From positions 1 to 40,417 of the IMG/VR virus record IMGVR_UViG_3300044679_000032: DNA of 40,417 nt, one strand, 5' to 3'. The notes beneath the pieces are model-generated. The model searched no databases and was not told where the DNA came from. It saw nothing but the letters and a program-made list of their open reading frames with translations. Positions 16,284 to 24,252 of the stretch are shown here, in pieces. The DNA comes from a virus. Every line of letters starts with the position of its first letter. Within the stretch, counting starts at the first letter, position 1. A program made the translations under genes and the position numbers.

Positions 16284-18479
16284 CTAGGCTGCAGTTGGCC
16301 CCGGCTGCGCGGCTTGCGGCTGCTGGGCTTGCTGTTGCTGCTGTTGCTGCATCGCAGCCTGCTGCTGCACGCCTTGCATGGCCAGATCGTGGGCCTGCTG
16401 GTGCCACTGCTTCATCATGTCCTCGAAGGCCGACATGCGTTCGCTCAAGTTCTGCGCCTTCGTGGTGATTTCAGCCACCAGCATCTGGGTTTCCTGCTGC
16501 TTGTCAGCCAGGGCCATCTTGCCCTGGTACTCGGTCACCTTGCCCAGCTTTTCGAGCTTGAGCTGCTGCACCTCAGCCATCGCCTGCTGCAGCTGAGCCT
16601 GCACCTGCATCACCAACGCCCGCGCCTGCGGCGGAATATCTTTCGCATTCGGCGGAGCCAGCAGGTCCGCAATCTCGTCGCCGTACGTGCCCACGTTTTT
16701 GAGGCGAATCGCGATCGCAATGATCTGCTGCATCAGCCCCGGCGGCAATCCGAGGCTCGGCAGCGTCTGCAGCAGCGTGTCGACAAACTCCGACACTTCG
16801 TCCCGCTGCGACATGTCGCTCGGCCCATCCGAGATCGCAACCTCAAACTCTCCGCGGTGCGCGTAAAACAGGTCAGCCTCGGGCAAATGCTGAGAGTCGG
16901 CATCCTCGGGCGGCATGCCGGCGCCTTGGCCCGCGGCGCCTGCGCCGCCTACCCCATCTGCCGGCGCCGCGGTTGCTACAGCGCCCACCGCCGGTGCCTG
17001 GGGCGCTACGTGCAGCGTCCGGTCCTCACCCTTTTGATCGAGGCCCAGCACCTGGTCAGGCAGGGAGTCGAGCTCCGCCAGGCGCGTGATCAGCTCATTG
17101 AGCTGGATCCCGGTGTTGGTCAGCGCGCGGATGAAGTTGTCGGTGAAGTGAAAGCTGCCGATCGACTCCTGCGACTGAATCTTGGTCAGCGCGATCCCCG
17201 ACTTCTCATTCTGCCGCTGCGCTGAGGTAGGCAGCGGCATCACGCCCATTGAGGCCTGAATCGACCGGCGCCACCGCTCGAACGCAACCTCATAGGCCTG
17301 CGCGTTGGGCACAAACTGAGGCCGCGTCGGCAAGGGCGGCGGTCCCCATTGCGGCTCCCAGTCGGTCGGCATATTGAACTCGACATACGCCACCGGGATC
17401 TTGTTCAGGTTCTTATGCAGCGCCGAGTCGAACTGGCCCTTGTACCCCTGCAGCGGCGCGCGCGGCGCCATGCCAAATTCCTCAGCCTCCTGCGACGCGA
17501 TATAGGCCAGCATCTGCTGCGAGCCGCGCGCCCGCCTCACCAGGGAGAGAAACACGCGTTTAGACGTTCCGCCGGCGCGCTTATACTTCTCCAGGCCAAA
17601 GCAGCCGATGATCGGGATCCATGAGCCGATCCACTCGTTGGTCTCCAGAATCTCAAGCCCATTGGTAATCCGCTGGGTGACCGCGTAGTGCTTGATCCCG
17701 TCCTGGCTTTCCTCTTCGCCTTCAGCCGGCGCAAAGCCGAGGACCTTGCGCCGCTCTACAAACTCCGCGCCCGTGATCTCCTTGCGCTTCCACCACTCGG
17801 CGACCGTGATATTGTCGCCCTCCAGCCAGCCGGGCGCCTTTTGCACGTCGGCGCCGTCAAAGCTGCGCTTCTTAGCCTTCGGATAGCGATGCGCAAAAGT
17901 CGACTGACGCATCGAGTCCGTGACAAAGCACAAGTTCGAATCGGAGAAGTCGGACTCCTGCGCGTCGGGATCCATATACACGGTGGCCCAGTTGGCGATG
18001 CGCCGAATCCTCGGCTCCTGCTCGCCCCTTGGCCCAGTCACCTTCAGATTCACGCGCCAATAACCAAACCCGCACTCGACGGTGCTCTCGAAAGCCGTCG
18101 CGTAAATCGATTGCGCCTTCGAGGCGTATTCGATTCCCTGGATGTAGGCCTGCCGATGCTCCGCGTCGACGTCCTTTGCGTCCTCAGACCGCGGCGAAAC
18201 TTTGATCGCGCGCTTGGTCTGGCGCAGATTGTTGTTGGTCTGGTTGATGTACTGCGACACCTCGTCAGGCCATAGACAGGGGCGGCCCGAGCGATCCCTG
18301 CGAAAATCCTCAGGCGGAATGCACAAGATGCAGTCCATGTCCTTTTCCGCCTCATCGTAGTTTTCCTGCCAATACGCCTTGGCGTAGGTGAAGTCCTCGC
18401 GGCATTCGCGCAGCAGCTCCTCATCCCCACCGCTCAGGGCCCCGCCGGTCTCAGCGTCTTTCTTCGCCGCCTTAGACAT
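16284..18479 (-). CDS. Portal protein, P22 gp1-like
   Basis: 731 residues (P22 portal has 725). The N-terminus (ECREDFTYAKAYWQENYDEAEKDM) and the following INQTNNNLRQTKRAIKVSPR are typical of the P22 portal family, as are ATAFESTVECGFGYWRV and FVTDSMRQS. The crown/stem helix region ends in long C-terminal helices, about 560-731, that form the barrel, and the terminus is Gln-rich (a run of six or more Gln, then PQAAQPGP). It forms the dodecameric DNA channel at the head vertex. Its start overlaps the preceding small gene by eight bases. Confidence 0.85.
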   Translation of the reverse strand: MSKAAKKDAETGGALSGGDEELLRECREDFTYAKAYWQENYDEAEKDMDCILCIPPEDFRRDRSGRPCLWPDEVSQYINQTNNNLRQTKRAIKVSPRSEDAKDVDAEHRQAYIQGIEYASKAQSIYATAFESTVECGFGYWRVNLKVTGPRGEQEPRIRRIANWATVYMDPDAQESDFSDSNLCFVTDSMRQSTFAHRYPKAKKRSFDGADVQKAPGWLEGDNITVAEWWKRKEITGAEFVERRKVLGFAPAEGEEESQDGIKHYAVTQRITNGLEILETNEWIGSWIPIIGCFGLEKYKRAGGTSKRVFLSLVRRARGSQQMLAYIASQEAEEFGMAPRAPLQGYKGQFDSALHKNLNKIPVAYVEFNMPTDWEPQWGPPPLPTRPQFVPNAQAYEVAFERWRRSIQASMGVMPLPTSAQRQNEKSGIALTKIQSQESIGSFHFTDNFIRALTNTGIQLNELITRLAELDSLPDQVLGLDQKGEDRTLHVAPQAPAVGAVATAAPADGVGGAGAAGQGAGMPPEDADSQHLPEADLFYAHRGEFEVAISDGPSDMSQRDEVSEFVDTLLQTLPSLGLPPGLMQQIIAIAIRLKNVGTYGDEIADLLAPPNAKDIPPQARALVMQVQAQLQQAMAEVQQLKLEKLGKVTEYQGKMALADKQQETQMLVAEITTKAQNLSERMSAFEDMMKQWHQQAHDLAMQGVQQQAAMQQQQQQQAQQPQAAQPGPTAA

Positions 18480-18708
18480 AGCGGTTGATCACCCTGCGCT
18501 TCGGCCGCGAGTGGCTCGCCTCAGAGGCTTTGCCCTTGAACTTAGCGATGCCCTGCTTCATCGCGACGCCGTTGGCCTCGCGCACCGCGCGGCCCTCATC
18601 GCCGGTCTCTTTGAGCACCGAGTTGGCCACGTCGGACCATTGCCGCTCCTGCTTAGGGGAGCTCACCTTCTTGTCGTGGCGCTTGGCGTCCTCAGGTTTC
18701 CACGGCAT
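18472..18708 (-). CDS. Small conserved basic protein (MPWKPEDAKRH type)
   Basis: 78 residues from an ATG with GGAGGAAAGCTG upstream. The sequence MPWKPEDAKRHDKK, followed by RQWSDVANSVL and GDEGRAVREANGVAM, is a pattern widely found as a 50-80-residue protein in phages and Proteobacteria. The C-terminus is Arg/Lys-rich. No biochemical role is known to me. It precedes and overlaps the portal gene. Confidence 0.75.
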   Translation of the reverse strand: MPWKPEDAKRHDKKVSSPKQERQWSDVANSVLKETGDEGRAVREANGVAMKQGIAKFKGKASEASHSRPKRRVINRYV

Positions 18709-18986
18709 CAGCTTTCCTCCGGTTCGGGGTACTGGCCTGGCAACGCCAGCGCCATTCCCAGCGGCATAATGTCGCCCAGGTGCGGCTGATAGATGAGCAA
18801 GTCGGCGCCTTCCAGAATGGCGACGAGTTCCTTCGCCGTGAATCGGTAGCGTGTAACCGAAGCAACCCAGCCGCCATCGCCGCGAACTCGCGCCACAATG
18901 ATCGGCTTATATTGCTTCTGGTCGAGCGCGACAACCTGCTCGGCTTTAATCTCAGCCTCGGTGAAAACAGGCGAAACAGATTCCAT
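18708..18986 (-). CDS. Hypothetical protein
   Basis: 92 residues, starting with ATG in a TGATG overlap with the previous stop and ending one base into the next start. The middle part (about 25-65) is beta-alpha (YKPIIVARVRGDGGWVASVTRYRFTAKELVAILEGADL). No recognised family. The tight packing with flanking genes supports it as real. Confidence 0.6.
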   Translation of the reverse strand: MESVSPVFTEAEIKAEQVVALDQKQYKPIIVARVRGDGGWVASVTRYRFTAKELVAILEGADLLIYQPHLGDIMPLGMALALPGQYPEPEES

Positions 18987-19525
18987 CAGTTGACCCGTCC
19001 TTCAGAGGCGCTGCTCAGCGATCGCCCGTAAACCTTCACCGGCATCGCGATCAGCCGGCAGTCAGGACAATGTTCCCACCCGCGCTTCGGCCCGCGGCCC
19101 CAGCCGGCCTTGCGGGCTTCGAGCATGGCGGCCACCGGCGTTGCGCCTTCAAATTGCGCTTTCTTCCCACAGCCGCCGCACTCGATCTCAATGGCGTTCG
19201 GCGGCAACTTGCCAAGGTCCTTGAGCGGCGCCGGCAGCCCTTTCGGCCGGATCATCCGTTCCGCCTTGGCCGCGATCCGCGCCTCGCACGTGTCAAGGTC
19301 GGGGATCGGGAAAGCCAGCCGCGGCCGCATGGCCTCATACATCTCGCGCCGCCGAGCGCCCTCACATTCGTTCAGCATGTCGCAGAAGAACTCGACACGC
19401 TCGCCCGGGATGGGGTAGCCATTCACGATGTCCGCCATCGACTGGATCAGCGCAGGATCATCCAGGCCTGGCAGGCCCATCACCGTGAGCTCATTTTCGA
19501 GCCTGCGCTTTTCATCTGCGTTCAT
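18986..19525 (-). CDS. Zinc-ribbon protein, hypothetical
   Basis: 179 residues. The N-terminal 90 residues are helical with a Cys/Glu stretch (FFCDMLNECEGARRREMYEAM). A likely zinc ribbon follows at about 115-155: IECGGCGKKAQFEG, then EHCPDCRL (Cys-x2-Cys twice). This build suggests nucleic-acid or protein binding. The start (ATG at 19525) is preceded by AAAGGCAGCC, and it overlaps the neighbouring small gene by four bases. Confidence 0.65.
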   Translation of the reverse strand: MNADEKRRLENELTVMGLPGLDDPALIQSMADIVNGYPIPGERVEFFCDMLNECEGARRREMYEAMRPRLAFPIPDLDTCEARIAAKAERMIRPKGLPAPLKDLGKLPPNAIEIECGGCGKKAQFEGATPVAAMLEARKAGWGRGPKRGWEHCPDCRLIAMPVKVYGRSLSSASEGRVN

Positions 19526-19725
19526 CGCGGCTGCCTTTCAGGGTCCGTCACGGTCACCAGAACCTGCGTTTCGCCAGCGCGGAACGCCAGCATGCAGCCG
19601 CGCTTCAGCATGTCCAGGTGGCGTCTAGTCAGCTTCACGCTAATCACCGCCGGCACACGCTTGGGCGCGGGGCGCTCGTTAAAGAAGGTGTCGACAACTT
19701 CGGCGATCACGTTGGGTGCGTTCAT
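19522..19725 (-). CDS. Hypothetical small protein
   Basis: 67 residues with a purine-rich site (GGCGAGGAA) before the ATG at 19725. The sequence is beta-alpha-beta-like (VPAVISVKLTRRHLDML, then MLAFRAGETQVLVTVTDP). No family is recognised. Four-base overlaps with both neighbours indicate a coupled operon. Confidence 0.6.
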   Translation of the reverse strand: MNAPNVIAEVVDTFFNERPAPKRVPAVISVKLTRRHLDMLKRGCMLAFRAGETQVLVTVTDPERQPR

Positions 19726-19928
19726 TTCCTCGCCTTCGCCTTGATGTGCGCGTGATAGTGTTTGCCCACCGAGCCGGCATCGCGCAACGCCTCAAACTCG
19801 GCGCGTGTGAAAGGCCCAAACTTATGCGTTCCGCCTGAATGAAACTCCACGTGAATGTCGCCCGTCGCGGCATCGTGCCCCACCGCGCGAATGCCGCTCG
19901 AGTCCACCGGGTGCATCTCAACTGTCAC
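19722..19928 (-). CDS. KTSC-domain protein
   Basis: 68 residues from a GTG at 19928 with GGGGTGAGTT upstream. The sequence has the KTSC layout: HPVDSSGIRAVGHDAATG, then VEFHSGGTHKFGPF, then a helix with EFEALRDAGSVGKHYHAHIK. The family (SSxIxAxGYD..., length about 60) is small and widespread in bacteria and phages; biochemical function is not established. It overlaps the next gene by four bases. Confidence 0.75.
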   Translation of the reverse strand: MTVEMHPVDSSGIRAVGHDAATGDIHVEFHSGGTHKFGPFTRAEFEALRDAGSVGKHYHAHIKAKARK

Positions 19929-19931
19929 AAC

Positions 19932-20159
19932 TCACCCCTTCCCGTAACCGCTCGAGGTTTCAGCACTCACCCCGCGCGGCGACGGCCCGCGCATCGGCCG
20001 GTTCGACGCAACCACCCGCAAAGGCTTGGCGGCCGCCGGGGCAGGCGTCCGCAACAGAAGCGCATGAATCATGGGCGCGGTCCAGGCCATCAGCTCGGCC
20101 TCCATTGCGTTCGACGAGCGGCGTCGCAGATCGCCCGCGACCGGCAGCGCAACTTCCAT
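19932..20159 (-). CDS. Hypothetical protein, start uncertain; possible continuation of the upstream frame
   Basis: 75 residues if read from the ATG at 20159. The composition (MEVALPVAGDLRRRSSNAMEAEL onward) looks like real protein, and it ends four bases before the KTSC gene. However, no ribosome site precedes the ATG, and it overlaps the 3' part of the gene at 20090-20350 by 70 bases in another frame. The C-terminal part of that gene looks like noise, so this segment could be its true 3' end reached by a frameshift, either programmed or from a sequencing error. Confidence 0.45.
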   Translation of the reverse strand: MEVALPVAGDLRRRSSNAMEAELMAWTAPMIHALLLRTPAPAAAKPLRVVASNRPMRGPSPRGVSAETSSGYGKG

Positions 20160-20350
20160 ACATGACAGCGGGTGGCATTTTCTACGAACACGCCGCGGCT
20201 GCGACGGAAATTTAGCACCACTCCAAACTCGAGCCACTGGCGCGAATAGTCGGGGTGAGCCCAGGCGCGTACCCCTAGCAGTACATAAAGGCGCCAGCGC
20301 TTGCCGCCAAGCTCGACGATTGGCTGAGATGTGAGCAATAACAGATTCAT
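20090..20350 (-). CDS. Hypothetical small protein; C-terminal part doubtful
   Basis: 86 residues from an ATG in a TGATG overlap with the previous gene. The first 55 residues are protein-like (MNLLLLTSQPIVELGGKRWRLYVLLGV, then ARRHPDYSRQWLEF-like sequence and VVLNFRRSRGVF). The last 25 residues are Arg/Cys-rich and look like antisense noise. A frameshift near 20150-20170 into the next frame would give one longer protein ending at 19932. Confidence 0.5.
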   Translation of the reverse strand: MNLLLLTSQPIVELGGKRWRLYVLLGVRAWAHPDYSRQWLEFGVVLNFRRSRGVFVENATRCHVWKLRCRSRAICDAARRTQWRPS

Positions 20351-20673
20351 CAGTTCGCCGCGCCTGCGGCGCTATCCTTGTCGCCGTCGGTCTGAGCCTC
20401 TTCCTCAGCGTCCGGCTCGGGGAGCTTGAGCTCGTTCGCAACGTGCGCCAGCATCTCTTCGTGATCGCCGGCGCCAAAGGGCTTCTCGGCTTCGCGCCGG
20501 CCGCCGTACTCTTCGCCCTTTTCGTGCATGATCGTGTGCACGGTGTGGCCGCCGCCTTTGACGAGCTTGCCCTGCACATCGCGCTCCGGATGGATCTCGA
20601 CGTGGTGTAGCTGAAACTCTTTCTTCTTTTCGCGCGATTTCGCGTTGAGGTCCATCACTTCAGACTGATTCAT
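20350..20673 (-). CDS. Hypothetical charged protein
   Basis: 107 residues from the ATG at 20673 (AAGGGAGAAGTAG upstream). It is Lys/Glu/His-rich with motifs (FQLHHVEIHPERDVQGKLVKGGGHTVHTIMHE) and an acidic Glu/Asp-rich C-terminus (about 80-107). I do not recognise the family. It starts downstream of a small hairpin (20701-20725). Confidence 0.6.
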   Translation of the reverse strand: MNQSEVMDLNAKSREKKKEFQLHHVEIHPERDVQGKLVKGGGHTVHTIMHEKGEEYGGRREAEKPFGAGDHEEMLAHVANELKLPEPDAEEEAQTDGDKDSAAGAAN

Positions 20674-20700
20674 CTACTTCTCCCTTCAAAGTGAGCTTGC

Positions 20701-20725
20701 GGCCGTTTTTGCTAAGGAAACGGCC
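20701..20725 (-). repeat. Intergenic stem-loop
   Basis: GGCCGTTT and AAACGGCC form an 8-bp stem with a 9-base loop between two small genes. There is no downstream T-run on the minus strand, so it may stabilise or separate mRNA segments rather than terminate transcription. Confidence 0.4.
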
Positions 20726-20748
20726 AAAACCGCCTCGTCATAGGAAAT

Positions 20749-20952
20749 CTATTGATCGAGCAGCTTATTCGCCTTCGCGCGGATCCGCGATGCCGCTGAC
20801 TCAGAGAGCTTGCCTTTTTCAACCATCTGCGTGGCACGCGCCTTTGCATTCGCCGCGTGCGACTTGTCCGGCATCGGATACTTCCGTGCCCCAGGCTCGC
20901 CAAACTTGCTCGCCGGAAGGCTGTTCCGCGTCGCTGCTTTCAACTTCGCCAT
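20749..20952 (-). CDS. Conserved small protein (TRNSLPASKFGEP type)
   Basis: 67 residues with GAGGGA upstream of the ATG. The pattern TRNSLPASKFGEP, YPMPDKSHAANAKARATQ and a basic tail is a recurring small protein in phages and bacterial genomes (I recall related DUF6582-like sequences). It begins just after the TerL stop. Function unknown. Confidence 0.7.
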   Translation of the reverse strand: MAKLKAATRNSLPASKFGEPGARKYPMPDKSHAANAKARATQMVEKGKLSESAASRIRAKANKLLDQ

Positions 20953-20956
20953 TCCC

Positions 20957-22219
20957 TCAGCTCCATATCCCCACCCTTACAGGCGGTGCTTCTGCTTCCA
21001 CCCTTGCCTTCTCGCGCGCCGGCTCCCTGATCACCACAGCGAAGCCGCGAAAACCGTCCGCCGGATGCGAAGCCCAGTCGTGCAGCGGTTCGCGCTTGAA
21101 CGTGCCCAGCGCTTCGTCGAACTCGTAGCGGTAGTGCTTCAGCGCCTGGATTCCGTCCGCACACTTGTCCTTGTCGAACCAGCAGCGGTTGAAGATCGCG
21201 CGCACCGCAGCCATGCCGTCCTGGATGCTCAGCCCTGGCTGAATCCTTACCCTGTAGCCGCCGGCCTCGACCAGCTGCTGCACCGAGCGGCCGCCGGCAG
21301 CCAGCGTCTTCGCTCGAGCGTCATGCGGCAGGTACGCCGTCCCATACACGTATGGGCGTTTCGCCATCTCCGACAGGTAGAAACTCACATCCTTCAGCGA
21401 GTCCGATACGAAGTCGATCAGTCTGAACTCAAACCCGATCGACTGTGCGAACCATATCGATGTGTTGTCGCCGAACCCAATATCCCAAAAGGTATCGACA
21501 GGCCTCGACGCATCGTAGGGGACCCTGCAGATGCGGCCTTCCTTCTCCGCCGCGATCAGCTGGTCCCTATAGACAGCGCCCTGCACAGCAGGCCTACAGA
21601 CGCCCTCATATACATGCTCGAATTCGAGAGGATCCTTCGCCTTGAGGTCTGCCATATCCTGCTTGATCTCGTCCGACAGGTAGGGATTGTCGCGGTAACT
21701 CGTCTTCACCACCACGGCACCCGCAGGCGGATTCACAACAAAGCGCTGATAGGTCTCATCTGTTGCCAGCTCCGGATTAAAGGAGGCCCAGATCTCCGAG
21801 CATGGCTTGCGAATCGTCGGGATCACGATGTTCCACGACTTTTTACTGACGTTCTGCGCTTCCTCGATCCACAGGATGTCGACGCTCTCAAGCGACTTGA
21901 TATTGTGCACGCTGCGATCGCGAAGGCCGTGGTAAGAGAACGTCGAGCCGTTGCGCCCTCGGATGTTCTTCCTCTGCGCCTCAAAGAAGTCGCCCATGCC
22001 CATCACCAGGAGCTGATCCTGCAGCAGCTGGTGAACGCTGTCCTCGATTGACTTCATCGTCTCTCGCGCGCAGCCTATACGCAGCTTGCGCGACCTGGCC
22101 AATACCAGCAACGCGCGCGCACAACTCCAGCTCTTGATGCCGACGCGGCCGCCCCAGAGAACCTTGAACCGAGCCGGCTCGAACAGGAAGCCGGCGATCT
22201 CGGGGATCTCGATGATCAT
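20957..22219 (-). CDS. terL: Terminase large subunit (ATPase/nuclease motor)
   Basis: 420 residues; the ATG at 22219 overlaps the small-subunit stop (ATGA). The N-terminal ATPase contains a deviant P-loop, GGRVGIKS at 23-30 (K29), instead of the usual GxxxxGK[ST]; a Walker B segment ILWIEEA at 115-121; and a coupling motif ASFNPE at 145-150. The C-terminal nuclease has the WDIGFGD acidic motif (D246), LPHDARAK (D300) and the HDWASHPADGF end (D388), a typical PBSX/Terminase_3 ending. It packages headful DNA into the procapsid. Confidence 0.9.
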   Translation of the reverse strand: MIIEIPEIAGFLFEPARFKVLWGGRVGIKSWSCARALLVLARSRKLRIGCARETMKSIEDSVHQLLQDQLLVMGMGDFFEAQRKNIRGRNGSTFSYHGLRDRSVHNIKSLESVDILWIEEAQNVSKKSWNIVIPTIRKPCSEIWASFNPELATDETYQRFVVNPPAGAVVVKTSYRDNPYLSDEIKQDMADLKAKDPLEFEHVYEGVCRPAVQGAVYRDQLIAAEKEGRICRVPYDASRPVDTFWDIGFGDNTSIWFAQSIGFEFRLIDFVSDSLKDVSFYLSEMAKRPYVYGTAYLPHDARAKTLAAGGRSVQQLVEAGGYRVRIQPGLSIQDGMAAVRAIFNRCWFDKDKCADGIQALKHYRYEFDEALGTFKREPLHDWASHPADGFRGFAVVIREPAREKARVEAEAPPVRVGIWS

Positions 22220-22767
22220 GCCGGACGGACAAGAACGATCTTGATCGTCGAGTCGGGCGGCAAGCCGCCTGGTGTTTCGACGGTGGCCCCGAAGCTGTCG
22301 CCGCCGAAGAGCTTCAGATGCTTGCCCAGGCGCTCGAGGTGCGGTCCCTTGTCGGCCATCCTGATCTTCTGCTTCCGCGTGACGATCGCAGCCTTGACGA
22401 TGTGACCTTCGGCGTCCTTCTCGGCCGGAGTCTCCTGTGTGTCGTCTTCGATCGAGCACACGGCAGCCCGCGTATGATCGTCGAGCTTGTGCACCGGGAT
22501 CCGGTTTCCCTCGCCGTCGTAGAGCTTCCCAGGGTCATACGTCGCCAGCTTCGCCGTCTCCTGCAGCACCAGCTCGGCCGTAATCTCGAGCTTCGCGCAC
22601 TGCGACTTCGTCCAGGCATCGACGGCCGCCCTGATCTCCGGCTTCCTCAGCGTGCGAGTTGCCCACACGTGGGCGCTCTTCAAGGGTGCGCCGGCTGCCA
22701 TTGCAGCGCGCGTGCCGTTGCGATCCTTGATGTACTCCCCGTAGAAGATCGCCTCGCGTGGCGTCAC
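22216..22767 (-). CDS. terS: Terminase small subunit
   Basis: About 183 residues from a GTG at 22767 with GGGAAGGG upstream; an ATG at 22815 would add 16 residues and overlap the previous gene by 44 bases. The N-terminal HTH (FYGEYIKDRNGTRAAMAAG, SAHVWATRTLRKPEIRAAV) is typical of Terminase_2-type small subunits (DNA-binding domain that recognises the pac site). The C-terminus has a beta strand before the stop. It overlaps terL by four bases. Confidence 0.85.
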   Translation of the reverse strand: MTPREAIFYGEYIKDRNGTRAAMAAGAPLKSAHVWATRTLRKPEIRAAVDAWTKSQCAKLEITAELVLQETAKLATYDPGKLYDGEGNRIPVHKLDDHTRAAVCSIEDDTQETPAEKDAEGHIVKAAIVTRKQKIRMADKGPHLERLGKHLKLFGGDSFGATVETPGGLPPDSTIKIVLVRPA

Positions 22768-22771
22768 GTCG

Positions 22772-23032
22772 TTACCCTTCCCACCCCAGCATTCCCTGCA
22801 GGCCGGCGGCCGCATGCTTCTCGTCGCTTCGCTCCGCGCGCACTGCAGACCGCGGGATTCTCAGGCCGCCAGCCCGCTGCGGGATCGACTCAAGCAGTGT
22901 GCGCCGGATCGCATCCTCGACCCAGGCCGCATCGCGCTCCCATTGTGCGGCGACCTCGTCGATCGTGAGGCCGCCGGCGAACTGCATCGCAGCGACTTCA
23001 GCAGCTCCGTCCTCTACACAGCCTGATGCCAT
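22772..23032 (-). CDS. Small HTH protein upstream of the terminase
   Basis: 86 residues from an ATG at 23032 with GGAG eight bases upstream; the longer in-frame start at 23110 is antisense-like. Residues about 18-60 show a helix-turn-helix (GLTIDEVAAQWERDAAWVEDAIRRTLL). It resembles small phage HTH proteins beside terminase genes and may help recognise pac or regulate the late genes. It overlaps the endolysin stop by 19 bases. Confidence 0.6.
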   Translation of the reverse strand: MASGCVEDGAAEVAAMQFAGGLTIDEVAAQWERDAAWVEDAIRRTLLESIPQRAGGLRIPRSAVRAERSDEKHAAAGLQGMLGWEG

Positions 23033-23463
23033 AGCGCGTACTCCGCGGCCCGGCGCGCCTTCAACGCCGCAATCTCGATTTCCTTTCCATTCACCGCGCC
23101 ATGATCCCACAAGAGCAGTTGCGTCGCCGCCGCGTCCGAGTTGCCGGCGTTCAAGTACTTCAACAACGTCGAAGATTCAAGCCGTTCCGCGCCGAGATTG
23201 AAGGTGAAGTCCACCAGCGCATCAAACTGACTCTGCGTGAGTGCCACGGTGACCAGGCGCGCCACGGCCTGCTCAGCCGCCTGCACATCCCACTCCAGGA
23301 TCACCTCTGCCTGAGCTTCGGTGATTCCATCGGGGTAGATCTCCGGCGGGACGAGCCGATGTCCATAGCCGATGGTCGGAATGCCGGCGATATCGCGGTA
23401 GGTCTGCGCGCGGAAGCCCTCCGACTGCTTGATTAACGTCAGACCCGCTTCGCTGAGCTGCAT
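23014..23463 (-). CDS. Endolysin, GH24 lysozyme (T4 type)
   Basis: 149 residues. The catalytic triad spacing is right: E15 (KQSEGFR), D24 (YRDIAG) and T30 (GIPTIGYGH, with H35), the E-8aa-D-5aa-T pattern of GH24. The rest of the fold (FDALVDFTFNLGAERLESSTLLKYLN) is family-like, and the length is normal for a phage lysozyme. No signal peptide is visible, so a holin should release it through the inner membrane. It cleaves the GlcNAc-MurNAc glycosidic bond of peptidoglycan. Confidence 0.9.
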   Translation of the reverse strand: MQLSEAGLTLIKQSEGFRAQTYRDIAGIPTIGYGHRLVPPEIYPDGITEAQAEVILEWDVQAAEQAVARLVTVALTQSQFDALVDFTFNLGAERLESSTLLKYLNAGNSDAAATQLLLWDHGAVNGKEIEIAALKARRAAEYALWHQAV

Positions 23464-23466
23464 CGG

Positions 23467-23685
23467 CTACTCGATCCCCAGCAGGTTTTTAACACCACTT
23501 TCGATCATGCCCGGCGTCACATAGAACGGCTTGCTGACGACCGTGAACGTCACGAGCAGGCCGTTGGCCACATAGCTCAGCGTCACGCCATGAGACGGCG
23601 GCAGCGTGCCCGATACCGGGTTCAGCCCAGTCGCGACGGCCTTGTCGAACTCCGCTTGCGTCAATGTCAACTCGAACGTCTGCAC
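23467..23685 (-). CDS. Hypothetical small protein in the lysis block
   Basis: 72 residues from a GTG at 23685 behind GGGGG. Beta-rich composition (FELTLTQAEFDKAV, then VTLSYVANGLLVTFTVVSK) with no membrane segment or Cys. It lies just upstream of the endolysin gene (three bases between stop and start). No family recognised. Confidence 0.55.
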   Translation of the reverse strand: MQTFELTLTQAEFDKAVATGLNPVSGTLPPSHGVTLSYVANGLLVTFTVVSKPFYVTPGMIESGVKNLLGIE

Positions 23686-23755
23686 CGTGCCCCCGATCAG
23701 TTCTTTAACTTGTGCCGCCAGGTCTCAGCGCCGCCGGTTCCGCTTCCTCGGTAAA

Positions 23756-24217
23756 TCAGGCTGCCGGGGCAGGTGCATTGAGGTTCGCGAGCCACGCCTC
23801 AAACGCCGTCACCAGCGCAGTCAGCTCACCGCCGATCGTGGTCACGGCCGCTTCAATCTTCGCTGCCAGGGCCGCATCTTTGATCTCGCCCACCCCCAGC
23901 AGTTGCGGCAGCACAGCCTCCAGGTTCGTCAGTGCCTGCCCGGCAGTGGTGGCCGTCGCCAGACTTGCCGAGGCGGCGGCCAGCGTCGCCAGGTCCGTCT
24001 TCACAATCGCCAGAATGGCCGTGGTCTCAGGCGCAAGCAGCGGATCGATCAGAGCCTCAAGGCCCACGATGATCGGCGCTGCAAAGGTCACAAATGTCGA
24101 GGCTGCCTGCAGCACGCTAGGCGCCGCCTTAAACAGCTTGATGAACTCCGCCTCAACCTTCTCAAGGAAGGTTTTGGTCCCCGCAAAGATTGCCTTGATT
24201 ACCGTTCCCAGACTCAT
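23756..24217 (-). CDS. Alanine-rich amphipathic protein of the lysis block
   Basis: 153 residues, rich in Ala, Leu, Thr and Val with long amphipathic helices. A hydrophobic stretch at about 35-60 (LQAASTFVTFAAPIIVGLEALI) could be membrane-associated. It lies between the holin-like gene and the endolysin gene, which suggests a role in lysis, but no named family fits. It may also be a membrane-interacting phage protein unrelated to lysis. Confidence 0.6.
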   Translation of the reverse strand: MSLGTVIKAIFAGTKTFLEKVEAEFIKLFKAAPSVLQAASTFVTFAAPIIVGLEALIDPLLAPETTAILAIVKTDLATLAAASASLATATTAGQALTNLEAVLPQLLGVGEIKDAALAAKIEAAVTTIGGELTALVTAFEAWLANLNAPAPAA

Positions 24218-24252
24218 TTCACTGCTCGTTTCCGTCGCCGCGGCGACCGCTG

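Noticed and set aside
20810-22051. 413-residue plus-strand reading frame opposite the terminase
   Set aside because: Arg/His/Leu-rich shadow with no ribosome site; the antisense frame is the well-marked TerL.
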